In this document: piece after piece, positions 21,275 to 30,616 of the stretch
Layout of the letters: every line of letters begins with the position of its first letter
Numbering within the stretch: the stretch's first letter is position 1
Made by a program: the position numbers and the translations under genes
DNA from: Chaetoderma sp. LZ-2023a
Taxonomy: Eukaryota > Mollusca > Caudofoveata > Chaetodermatida > Chaetodermatidae
Reading direction: 5' to 3'
DNA: 64,000 nt
NCBI GenBank assembly: GCA_034401795.1
Contig: CM067359.1
Span: 149,075,568 to 149,139,567, forward strand
Notes under the pieces: generated by a model
Database searches by the model: none
What the model was told of the DNA's origin: nothing
The model's input: only the letters and a program-made list of their open reading frames with translations

Positions 21275-21686
21275 TACGTCATCAGAAGCTTGAGGAACTT
21301 CGTCAGAAGCCTGGATGAACTTCGACAGAAGCTTGAGGAACTTCGTCAGAAGCTTGAGGAACTTCGTTAGATGCTCGAGGAACTTCGTCAGAAGCTCGAG
21401 GAACTTCGTCAGAAGCTTGAGGAACTTCGTCAGAATCTTGAGGAACTTCGTCAGAAGCTTGAGGAACCTCGTCAGAAGCTCGAGGAACTTCGTCATAAGC
21501 TTGAGGAACGTCGTCATAAGCCTGGAGGAACGTTGTCATAAGCCTGGAGGAACTTCGTCAGAAGCTTGACGAACTTCGTCAGAAGCTTGACGAACTTCGT
21601 CAGAAGCTTGAGGAACTTCGTCAGAAGGAACTTCGCCAGAAGCTTGAGGAACTTCGTCAGAAGTTTGAGGATCTTCGTCAGAAGCC
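21275..21686. repeat. 21-bp tandem repeat, about 19 units
   Basis: Units of GAAGCTTGAGGAACTTCGTCA and variants. The period is a multiple of 3, so several frames on both strands stay open for long stretches. On the minus strand it encodes SDEVPQA heptads joined to the C-terminus of the gene at 22230-21700. On the plus strand one frame encodes a leucine-heptad coil (KLEELRQ repeated) from an ATG at 21370. Confidence 0.9.
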
Positions 21687-22230
21687 TGCCGCTGAAACTC
21701 TATCCACCGAGGGTCAGATGGTAGGACTCTCTTCGTCTGGAACTTCTCACGGAAGACCCACTTTTTCCATGCACGATGAGCATCTGGCTTGCGAGCCGTT
21801 TTGATGAGGTAGTCCTGGTAGTTATCTGGGAATTTCAGGAATGCTGACAGATTCTTGACCAATCTCCTACGCCCTCTTTCATTGAAGCGGCACTGACCTC
21901 CTCCCTGAAGTAGTTATTTGCCCCAGACTGGAGGCTATCCAGCATCTCTCGCTCTTCCTGGCTATGTAGGCTAAATATGGCAACCCACTTCCCGACCGTT
22001 AGTAGATCTTTGGGGCCGACCCTCGCCTTTTGGAGAGCTAGAATAACAGGACTGTTGGTTTGGCCCACAGGTAGGTCGAGTGTCCTGCCCTGGGTGCTGT
22101 CAAACTTCCGGTAGAGTATCCGAGTCAGGAGTTCTTTTGTACTACGAGCTGGCGCTCCTTTCTCTATTGCGGCCAGTATCTCCGCATCCGTCGGCGGTGT
22201 AACCTTGACTCGCTCATGGATAATGTTGAT
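21536..22230 (-). pseudogene. Polinton ORF with SDEVPQA repeat tail, frameshifted
   Basis: An ATG at 22230-22228 is followed within about 15-20 nt by a frame break. The downstream frame (to about 21850) reads GQTNSPVILALQKARVGPKD and HSQEEREMLDSLQSGANNYF. A further break near 21850 leads to the frame ending at 21536, which contains FLKFPDNYQDYLIKTARKPD and then runs into the 21-bp repeats. The repeat-derived tail looks like a recent expansion. No family was recognised; an adenain-type protease can be excluded because no His/Cys catalytic motifs are visible. Its start overlaps the divergent gene at 22216. Confidence 0.5.
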
Positions 22231-23157
22231 GTCACAAAGCAGGCCTCGGACACTGTCACTGTGGGACAGTGCACGCCGCGGCTGTCGTGCCGACTTGGCC
22301 TGCTGCCCAAAGATAATCTGCAGGTTCTGAACAGGTGGGAGATCGTACAGAGCAACAGCACCGTGGACACCACCTATGTGAACGATGAGTACCGAGTCCT
22401 AGGTCCGCTGGCTCGTGACCCAACCTTCTATGCGAAGGGAAAGGGGTACTACGCTGTGGGTGAGGGGTTCACAGCATTCGAACTACTGGTAGGTGTCGAG
22501 AAGCCTGTGACAGTTCCACACTTCACCCTCCTCGAGAACACACACGTGAATCCAGCTGCCATGCAGGATAGGTTGTTCCTCCGGGTGTACACTGAGCATC
22601 TCGCAGATGTGTCGATGAATGCTCCAAGACTTCATGTCTGGCATGACGAGAATGACCAGGAACTGAAGCAAACGGGATCCAAACAGTGGATCGTGCATGT
22701 GGAGTGAGAACACCAGCAGGTCCAAGCCACAGCTAACCAATGGGTGGAGCTGACATTGCATCGTGGTGCAACGGACTGTGTCGCTGTTGCGGTCCTGGTT
22801 CAGAAGGGAGTCGTCATCCAGGAGGTGGGTAAGCTGGACGACTTCAAACTTGTGGTTGCTGGGACCAATGATCTTGGTGAGGTACGCGAGCTGGCTGACT
22901 GCCAACTCTACAGACAGAAAACTAAGTCATACGCACTTCTGCGACTAACCAGTGGAAGCGACGACCTCGAGTCAGCACTCAAGGGCCGTCACCACGTCGG
23001 TGGCAGGAACATCCCACCTAATCAGGGCAACTGGCTCAGCTTCAACATTGGAAACCTCATAGCTGGGACTCGCCAATTAGGTGTGACGGTACTTTACTTT
23101 GGCTATGCTAAGGTATGCGTATCGAACACATCAGGTATTCAGCTTGAGCGCGCGTAG
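22216..23157 (+). pseudogene. Putative capsid-type (minor capsid/penton-like) Polinton ORF with one stop
   Basis: One frame of 313 codons is broken only by TGA at 22705-22707. Pieces such as LSCRLGLLPKDNLQVLNRWE and GRNIPPNQGNWLSFNIGNLI suggest an all-beta protein, and the length fits single jelly-roll minor capsid proteins of Polintons. No residue motif proves this; it is an inference from composition, length and neighbourhood. The stop could be CGA changed to TGA at a CpG. No TTTAA box is present. The end overlaps the convergent gene at 23139. Confidence 0.45.
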
Positions 23158-23513
23158 AGCACGACCCCTGTCGTCACCGCTGCAGCTGCCACTACTACTA
23201 TAAGCTCTGCTGTCTTCTGACCTGTCGATGCTTCATAGTCGAGCGTTGGCTCAGATACGGCCTCGTAGTACTCATCGAGACTCTCATCTGCCTCTTTGAG
23301 GCTCTGGTTGGCATGAGCTCGGAGTTGTCGTCGGCGTGCCTCCCTCTGGCGCATATGCTCGAGGGCTTTGCTGTGGTCAAACTTCTCCGTAGACAGCTTC
23401 TCCATCGCCTGGTTATGGCGCTCACGCTCGACCTCTGCCGCCTTCTTGTCGGCGAAGCTGAGTCCCCAGTTCGGTAAGGCAAACACGCCCGCATTCAAGA
23501 TTGCGGAGGCCAT
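23139..23513 (-). CDS. Polinton ORF: charged coil plus C-terminal anchor, 124 aa
   Basis: An intact ORF. Residues about 25-75 are a highly charged helix (KKAAEVERERHNQAMEKLST, then REARRRQLR), followed by an acidic linker and a C-terminal hydrophobic segment (AELIVVVAAAAVTTGVVLYA), as in a tail-anchored protein. The start has a CTTTAAAC box 21 nt upstream, shared with the divergent gene at 23550. No family was recognised. Confidence 0.7.
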   Translation of the reverse strand: MASAILNAGVFALPNWGLSFADKKAAEVERERHNQAMEKLSTEKFDHSKALEHMRQREARRRQLRAHANQSLKEADESLDEYYEAVSEPTLDYEASTGQKTAELIVVVAAAAVTTGVVLYARSS

Positions 23514-23526
23514 GCTATAGACTACA

Positions 23527-23534
23527 GTTTAAAG
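23527..23534. promoter_or_regulatory. Shared TTTAAA box of a divergent pair
   Basis: GTTTAAAG begins 23 nt before the plus-strand ATG at 23550 (TATATA at 23539-23544). On the minus strand CTTTAAAC begins 21 nt before the ATG at 23513 (CTATAG between). The 36-nt intergenic space holds both promoters. Confidence 0.65.
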
Positions 23535-23549
23535 CTACTATATACGGAT

Positions 23550-23966
23550 ATGTATGAACCAGAGGCTTATGAAGATCCAGTCGAGGACTATGATGAGGAG
23601 GATTATGATGCAGACGAGGACTATGATGCAGACGACTACGATGTAGCGGAGACCGTGGGTGATGAGCCTGAATCCCTCAAACTAATACACAGAGCGAAAG
23701 GAATCTATCGCACTTACGTAAAAGGTTCTATTGGTCCACTGGCAGCAGTTGGGCCTCTGATCGCTCTGTTCACAACGAAGGCGGGCGAGACGGTCCGCAA
23801 GATCGCGAACAATGCTCTCCAGGGTGTGGAGAAGATTTCTGAAGCCATACCAGCCATCGCCTCAGGAGTAGGTACGTCCTTCGGAGTCGCAGGCCCTTGG
23901 CTACCGTATGTTGCCATGGCACTCGCGGCCATCTGGGCCTCCGAACATTTAAGCCATACTATATAA
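23550..23966 (+). CDS. Polinton ORF: acidic repeats plus membrane helix, 138 aa
   Basis: An intact ORF. Residues 1-45 are Asp/Glu/Tyr repeats (DYDEEDYDADEDYDADDYD). The rest has two hydrophobic helices (GSIGPLAAVGPLIALFTTKA and FGVAGPWLPYVAMALAAIWA). It is probably membrane-associated. No family was recognised. Confidence 0.7.
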   Translation: MYEPEAYEDPVEDYDEEDYDADEDYDADDYDVAETVGDEPESLKLIHRAKGIYRTYVKGSIGPLAAVGPLIALFTTKAGETVRKIANNALQGVEKISEAIPAIASGVGTSFGVAGPWLPYVAMALAAIWASEHLSHTI

Positions 23967-23968
23967 GG
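23947..23968 (+). promoter_or_regulatory. TTTAA box upstream of the 23969 ORF
   Basis: ATTTAAG begins 22 nt before the ATG, with TATATAA at 23960-23966. It lies within the end of the preceding gene. Confidence 0.6.
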
Positions 23969-24202
23969 ATGGCGTCTCTGTATGACCTAGTCAAGACACT
24001 TAACTTCCGAGGGTTAGTCGATAAGCTACCGCTCAGCGAAGATCCAGCAGAGACTAGACGCCGGTGTATGGGGGTGTTTGATGAGGTCTTCAGTGATAGT
24101 CGAATGCATAACGGCCGTCTGTTCGTCTGTGTAGAGTTCGCCCAGGCTGTGCGTGATAGGACGGGAGTGGACGTCAGTGATGAAATCTGGGGTCTTTCTT
24201 GA
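23969..24202 (+). CDS. Small Polinton ORF before the integrase, 77 aa
   Basis: An intact soluble ORF (TLNFRGLVDKLPLSEDPAET near the start). It has a TTTAA box and TATATAA at the standard place and ends inside the integrase start with a 23-nt overlap in another frame. It could be a separate regulator or a first cistron coupled to the integrase. No family was recognised. Confidence 0.6.
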   Translation: MASLYDLVKTLNFRGLVDKLPLSEDPAETRRRCMGVFDEVFSDSRMHNGRLFVCVEFAQAVRDRTGVDVSDEIWGLS

Positions 24203-25177
24203 GGAACTCTACTATCAGCCTGGTGGATATTACCGTGAGCCCCACCAATTACTCGAGGCTGTACGTCGCAAGGGCCACAACTTCACCTTGGAGACAATTA
24301 GCCAGTGGCTCAGCCGCCAGGCGATGTGGCAGATATACAAACCTCGTCCACGGCACATCAGGTATACCCATTTCGATGAAACTGGCCCGAATAGAGTTCA
24401 CCAGGCAGATGTTCTATTCCTTCCACACGACTCGGTTGGTCGAAAGACCTACAAGTATGCCCTCACCATCGTCGACGTCGCCAGCAGGTACAAGGCCGCA
24501 GCACCGCTCACAGACAAGTCAGCTGGCCAGGTGGCCCAGGCATTCCAGGGTGTCTACGAGGATCCGGAAAATCCCCTCCAGTGGCCAGAATTGTTGCAGG
24601 TGGATGAGGGTAAGGAGTTCAGAGGCGAGACTGCGGCCCTCATGCGGAAACATGGTGTGGCAATTAGACGAGGTGAAGTTGGTCATCGCCGTGCCCAGGC
24701 AATCGTCGAGCGGTGGAATCGGACACTGGCAGAGAGCCTGTTCCCACACCAATACGCCCAGGAAATGGCACAGGCCGGAGAGATGTCCAGGGTGTGGGTG
24801 AAAGGTTTGTCCCGGGTGGTAGAGCGATCCAATACTGAGGTAACTCGGTTAACTGGTAAGAAGCCAGTAGAGGCTATCCAACGATCCTCTGATGCCCAAC
24901 CTTCCGGAGGAGCGGACAAGGAACAGGTGTGCCTTCCATCTTATGCTCTGGTTCGGTACCTGTATGAACCTGGTGAGTTGGAAGGTGGGCGACGACGTGC
25001 AACAGATCCTAACTGGTCGCTAGATGTCCACAGACTTGACAGGTATGTCGAGATGGAGGGGCAGCCTACGCTGTACTATCTGGCATGCTCAGAGAGCTGT
25101 CCCAAACGTCCATTTGTTCGGGAGGAGCTGAGGTGGTCCCTCCAGACACACAGCTACCACCGTCGTCAGGTGTCTGA
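24180..25177 (+). pseudogene. Polinton retroviral-type integrase, late frameshift
   Basis: The protein starts MKSGVFLEELYYQPGGYYRE, a typical Polinton integrase opening. The catalytic triad is D77 (VHQAD), D142 (LLQVDEGKEF) and E177 (AQAIVERWN): D-D with 35-residue D-to-E spacing, as in retroviral integrases. A C-terminal beta-rich domain (LVRYLYEPGELEGGRRRATD) follows. Near 25128 the frame breaks: another frame gives a short Pro-rich end with TGA at 25175-25177, the likely original terminus, while the original frame stays open to 25316 and runs over the polymerase gene. It would insert the element DNA by strand transfer and create the target duplication. Confidence 0.88.
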
Positions 25178-25274
25178 GGGATATGGTACTCGATTGGTTC
25201 GGTATGGACACCATCTGGCAACACATGCCACTTACCATAGTAGGCTGAGAGCCCGAGTTTTTCCTGTTCATACG

Positions 25275-28200
25275 TCACCATGCCCTGGTGGCGCATGCGT
25301 AGGCCTCGGTTCGTAGCTCTGTCCATGCTACCGTTTGGGCACTGAAGAATCTTTGCCAAGAGACATCGTTCTGGCGTTTAGACATACCTTTGGCTGAGCA
25401 TTTCACCTTCCCCTCGGGGCTCTCCACGTAGTAGCACTTGGAACAGAGAGCGATACCACGGTTGCCTTCGAACTCGAGCTTGAACAGTCCCGGAGTCCGT
25501 CCAGACCACTTGTCCCAAGCTAGCCACTCCCACTTATGAGCCTCATACTCTGCTCGCATCTCAGGGCGAATGACTTCGTCGAGGCTGGAGGCAGCTATTG
25601 CGATGTACGCAGAGTCCGTGTCCATCTGGAGGTACTCGAAGCTGTCACGAGGCACATAGTGATCCAGGAAGTCGTAGTAGAACTCCAGCATCCGCAGCTT
25701 CGCGAGCTCGTATACGGCTATCCCCACCTGGAAGGGCCGGCGAATGGTGATTTTTGCCTTGCGTCTCTGGATCTCGTAGGACTCGCCGATCTCCTCGAGA
25801 TCTTCGAACCATGCACTGCGGAGGGCTCTATCTACCACTCGTTCATCCTTGGTGAAGGTCGTGTTGCTGTGGCGCTCCAGGGCCTCGATGAGCTTCCCAT
25901 AGGCACTGTTGCCTAGTAGCTTGAACAGATCTGCCAAGAGCGATTTGCTCTTATCAACATCTCCTGTACGGCGAGCATCGGTAACATTATTCACGAACCA
26001 CTCGAACGGGTGCTGGGGCTTGTAGTCTATGGTGCGGTAGACCGCTGTAATCTCTAGCCCATGGGCGAGGTACCACTTGAGTGATGGGGCGTACAAGAGC
26101 TTCCTCTTGGCCGAGAGGGCGCCGACTAGTTTACTGGTTGTGGGGCGTTTCCTACCCGTTTTCTCTAGGTATGTGTGCATCTCAACAGATACTGCCTCAG
26201 CTGGAATCTCTCTGTTGTAGAAGAGAGGTGGCATTTCCTCGAACTTCGCCCACAGAGCCTTAGGAACCTCTATGTCCACTTCAGCGAAACCGAACCAGTG
26301 GTCAGCCAGCAGATCCTTCTTAAATCTGGCTACGTCGCTAGCACCGGACCACTGCCGTACTGTCTCCTTACCACATGGCATCTCTTTAGCCATCGTAGAC
26401 AAGTACAGAGCATTTGCGTCATAGCCGAGTAGACGTTGGCAGACACGCTCACTCTGGCGGATGCAGGTCACACCTGCCTCGTGGTATCTGGTGAACACGA
26501 TGCTGGGCCCTCCAACAACCGCAGCCTTCAGCATATCGTAGGCCTCCTTGCCCGGGGAGTAGAGGCTAACATCCGGCATGTGGTGGGCGGTTCCACGTAA
26601 AAGGTACTGCAGAGACACTCCTGGGAGAGACACAGCATCCTTGAGGATGTCTATTTCTCGTTCCGTGTAGAACTCCCGCATCCGCTCGAGGGCTTCGATG
26701 AATGAACTGACATCCAGGTTGTTATAGTACCGCAACCAGTCGGCGAACGTCTGCATGCCTTGGTCTCTGAATGTCTGTTTGCACTGTTTCCACTCCGACA
26801 GCCCGAGGAGGTAGCCACCTTTGAGCTTGGACCACCACACTGGGTAGTCGGGGAGTCCGGGGTAATTAAGCTTCTCGGGGGTGTCGAACCATTCATATGG
26901 GAGCCAGCTCTTCTGCTGTTTACATCCATAGGCTTTGATCCATGCCTCGTAGGAGACTCCTGGCCCCAAGTAGTTAATCACATCGAGAAACCTAAGCTCG
27001 GGGGTCATGAGGAACATGGTCTTACTAGCTTGCTTGGCGACATTCACTGTGCCAGTGTTGGTCAGCTCATCCACGAAGTGCTTCTTGATCAGGTTTAGGT
27101 CATAACGGCCAGAGTTGAAGCCCAGCACCGGGACTTGGTCACACCACTCGGTAATCAGTCGCTGCTGGCGTTTTGGGAGCTTGTCCATGTCTGAAGGGAT
27201 GAACTGTGCCCGGACTTCTGTACAGATTCTGTGTGCTCGCCTGGTAATCTCCTCCATGAAAGCCTTGATCAGAGCTTCTGGGTCAGGATTGCAGAGGTGA
27301 GTGGGCTCACTGGCGGCGCCGTCGTACGAGTCCCCGACTGACACAGAGATCGGTATGTGGTTACTCTCAATCGTGAGAGTCTACGTAGGATGAGTCTTGA
27401 CGCCATCTAGGAGCGCCTCGAAGTCATAGACGATGAAGTATGGGTATAAGACGGTCCGAACTCGTTTAGGGATGCTTGGGCAGCGTTTTATCCTGCACTC
27501 CCACTGTACCACAAGCGTGTATCCAGCTGCTCTCAGCTTCTCCTCTCTCCGGACTGTCTTGAGGTATTTTTGTTCGGCCGCCTCACCTCGCTGGTGCTGA
27601 GGGCATCCATGCCAGAAACAGCCATGGAACTGGTAAACGGTGTTGGTAGTCGGATCATAACCATCTACGGGAGTCCCCTCGATCCAACGCTCGCCACCGT
27701 GCCCATACTCTACATGGTGTATGTGGATACCTTGGGTTTTCGCCTCATACGTGACCCAACGAGTAGCCGCTGAACTGGCTGGTTGGGGTGGATAGAAGGC
27801 TTTCTCATGCGCAGACTGCGGTGCATCAGCCTTCTCCCCAGGGCACTCTACGGTTGTTATGCCGCCTGTACAACGGTCAGCATGACGCTGAAGATGGCAT
27901 GCCTGTGTAAATCCCTGCTGACAGTGCCCGCAGACTAGTGTATGTGCCAGCTTGGAGACGTTCTTTATATAGAAGGCGTGGTGATCGTACACCCCGATGG
28001 TCATAGTGTCGTGGTAGTGGGCCGCTTGCCGGATCAGGTGCCAGGTGCCCTCTTCAGTTGGTTCATACACGCGAATCCCGATCTTCGCGAAGAACTCTAC
28101 CTTATCCACCTGATCCAGAGAGGTTTTTGGCACGTCAGGCACAGGCCCGTCCAGGTCATAGAACTGTCTCGCGAGCTCACGCGCGGGCTCAGTACTTCTA

Positions 28201-29093
28201 TCGGGCCTCACCCCCTGATGCACTGCTAGGCATCTCCAGAGACACATGTTATCCTTGTAGGTGTCAAGTGCCACCAGACTCATCTTATGCCGTAGCCAGA
28301 CTGGGAGCGGTCCTGTCCCGAGCAAAGGTTGGTGGTCGATGACAGCCTTGACCACAACGTTGATGGATCGGACGAAAGCCCACTTGGTGTTGGGGCGGTC
28401 GATGTTGTCGGGGTCGAGGCGGTCTTGCTCTCTTGCCGCCACCCAGTCCTGAGCTGCTCCTATCGTGTTCAGCCACGGACTCCCTGGTGCGTTCTTGTGG
28501 AAGAGCATCACCCTACCATCCTCGATGTGTTTGATGCGATAGGTGTGGGTATACCGGAGGTAGAAGGCGTTATGGGCAGTCTGCTGGATCTTACCCATGA
28601 TCTGCCCTGTAATGTCTCCATTGAGGCCTTGGAAGAACGTCCAGCATACTGTCCGTCTTCCTATCTCCTCCCCTTCCATCTCACCCAGACGCTCATTGAG
28701 AATCTGCTCACCCTCTCGCCTCATGCTCCGGGCTAAGGGTTCAGCCCTCGGGCCTCTCATCATTCGCCTAGCGATCCTGCGTAGGGCGGGTCGGCACTCC
28801 AGTGGATGGTCTGCCATCCGCGTCGCAACAGCTTTGGCTCGTAAGCTGGCCGTCACCTCCTCATCCAACTGATGAAGCTCCCGCCGCCGCTGTGCTTTCT
28901 TGTGGGGATTCAAAGGATCATCTCTGGTGGTCGCGGGAAACCGTCCCATCTTCACTGATCGGCTCAGTCGAGCAATGAATTCCTCGGCACGGGCCCGCCC
29001 GATCAGCTGGAGCAGGTCGGCTTTCTTGGCCTTAGAGGCTACTCTAAGGCCAAATTGCCTTGCCATAGCGCGAAGCTGTGCAACAGTAATCAT
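25275..29093 (-). pseudogene. Polinton protein-primed family B DNA polymerase, one nonsense codon
   Basis: A single frame of about 1270 codons is split by TAG at 27381-27383. Before the stop (numbered from the frame opening at 29105): a SAP/Rho_N-like helix pair (about 8-36), an OTU-like segment (C288, with H375/H376 in YDHHAFYI), a Cys/His cluster 392-412 (C-x2-C-x12-H-x3-C after a C2H2-like pattern), an endonuclease-like block (VDGYDPTTNTVYQFHGCFWH) and exonuclease motif I (YDFEALLDG). After the stop (numbered from 27344): Exo II GFNSGRYD 75-82, YYNNLDV 206-212, PolA YDANALYL 308-315, PolB KLLGNSAYGK 475-484, PolC MDTDSAY 574-580, then CSKCYYV. All polymerase catalytic aspartates are present. 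The ATG at 29093 is preferred because the upstream frame comes from the satellite. It would replicate the element by protein priming. Confidence 0.92.
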
Positions 29094-29112
29094 GGTGTAT
29101 ACCACTGAGTAA

Positions 29113-30336
29113 GGCTTGTCTCTAAATGGATGGTCAGACCCTGTAATGCGTGCTATACCACTGAGTATGCTTGTCTCTAAATGGACGTTCAGACCATGTA
29201 ATGCGTGCTTGATCAGCTCGTATACCGCTGAGTATGCTTGTCTCTAAATGGACGTTCAGACCATGTAATGCGTGCTTGATCACCTCGTATACCGCTGAGT
29301 ATGCTTGTCTCTAAATGGACGTTAAGACCATGTAATGCGTGCTTGATCAGCTCGTATACCACTGAGTATGCTTGTCTCTAAATGGACGTTCAGACCATGT
29401 AATGCGTGCTTGATCAGCTCGTATACCGCTGAGTATGCTTGTCTCTAAATGGACAGGCAGCCCCTGTAATGCGTGCTTGATCAGCTCGTATACCGCTGAC
29501 TATGCTAGTCTCTAAATGGACGTTCAGACCATGTAATGCGTGCTTGATCAGCTCGTATACCGCTGAGTATTCTAGTCTCTAAATGGACGTTCAGACCATG
29601 TAATGCGTGCTTGATCAGCTCGTATACCACTGAGTATGCGTATCTCTAAATGGACGTTCAGACCATGTAATGCGTGCTTGATCAGCTCGTATACCGCTGA
29701 GTATGCTTGTCTCTAAATGGACGTTCAGACCCTGTAATGCGTGCTTGATCAGCTCGTATACCGCTGAGTATGATTGTCTCTAAAGGGACGTTCAGACCAT
29801 GTAATGCGTGCTTGATCAGCTCGTATACCGCTGAGTATGCTTGTCTCTAAATGGACAGGCAGCCCCTGTAATGTGTGCTTGATCAGCTCGTATACCGCTG
29901 AGTATGATAGTCTCTAAATGGACGTTCAGACCATGTAATCCGTGCTTGGTCAGCTCGTATACCGCTGAGTATTCTAGTCTCTAAATGGACGTTCAGACCA
30001 TGTAATGCGTGCTTGATCAGCTCATATACCACTGAGCATGCTTGTCTCTAAATGGACGTTCAGACCCTGTAATGCGTGCTTGATCAGCTCGTATACCGCT
30101 GAGTATGATTGTCTCTAAATGGACGTTCAGACCATGTAATGCGTGCTTGATCAGCTCGTATACCACTGAGTATGCTTGTCTCTAAATGTACGTTAAGACC
30201 ATGTAATGCGTACTTGATCAGCTCGTATACCGCTGAGTGTGCTTGTCTGGTCGTTAAGACCCTGTAATGCGGGCTTGATTAGCTTGTATACCGCTGAGTA
30301 TGCTAGTCTCTAAATGGACGTTGCGACCATGTGCTC
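29113..30336 (+). repeat. Right subterminal 67-bp satellite, about 18 units
   Basis: Units read TCTCTAAATGGACGTTCAGA, CCATGTAATGCGTGCTTGAT, CAGCTCGTATACCGCTGAGT. The period is 67 bp, measured between successive TATACCGCTG occurrences (29221 and 29288). Several units share the same variants (for example GACAGGCAGCCCCTG at about 29453 and 29854), which points to higher-order duplication. The array begins directly upstream of the polymerase start and ends at the right terminal repeat. Confidence 0.92.
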
Positions 30337-30616
30337 AGTAGTATAGCCGGGATTAAATGGATACAACGTCCCGGAATAACGGGGGTAATCGGGAAATTCG
30401 CCTCCCGGGGGCTTTCATTATGGGGGTGTGGCGTCGCACTACGTCGCATTACGTGCTGGCATAGTGAAGGGGGGCCCCTAGGGGCGGCAGTTTTTTAGAG
30501 GCCTGCGCTACCTGGACCTAAAACACATAAAAATTGTTAAGGGCCTGGGAGGCGAATTTCTTTATTTCCCCCGTTATTCAGGGACGTGGTATCCGTTTAA
30601 TCCCGGCTATACTACT
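30337..30616 (-). repeat. Polinton right terminal inverted repeat, itself a foldback
   Basis: The 280-bp sequence is the reverse complement of 14104-14399 with small indels. Its own ends are inverted to each other over about 72 bp. It is followed by CCCTC, also found before the left end. Confidence 0.9.

Larger units (their letters stand above)
14104..30616. mobile_element. Polinton/Maverick element, 16.5 kb
   Basis: Inverted terminal repeats starting AGTAGTATAG and ending CTATACTACT bound a gene-dense block holding the hallmark set: protein-primed family B DNA polymerase, retroviral-type integrase and packaging-type ATPase, with further virion-type ORFs. Length, 5'-AG/CT-3' ends and long terminal repeats are typical of Polintons. 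CCCTC flanks both outer ends (14099-14103 and 30617-30621), a probable target duplication of 5 bp against the usual 6. The block looks GC-richer than its surroundings. Many reading frames are broken, so this copy is probably immobile. An adenain-like protease was not found. The element lies inside Gypsy-1, hence it is younger than that insertion. Confidence 0.93.

Noticed and set aside
14662-23513. Search for an adenain-like cysteine protease
   Set aside because: No His...Asp/Glu...Cys arrangement of that family was visible in any frame I read; it may be absent or too decayed.
25178-25316. Extended C-terminus of the integrase frame
   Set aside because: The region after the probable frameshift near 25128 overlaps the polymerase gene and does not resemble integrase; a short alternative end at 25177 is more plausible.
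29113-30336. Regular repeat array that could look like CRISPR
   Set aside because: Units are contiguous 67-bp tandem copies with no unique spacers, in a eukaryotic Polinton.
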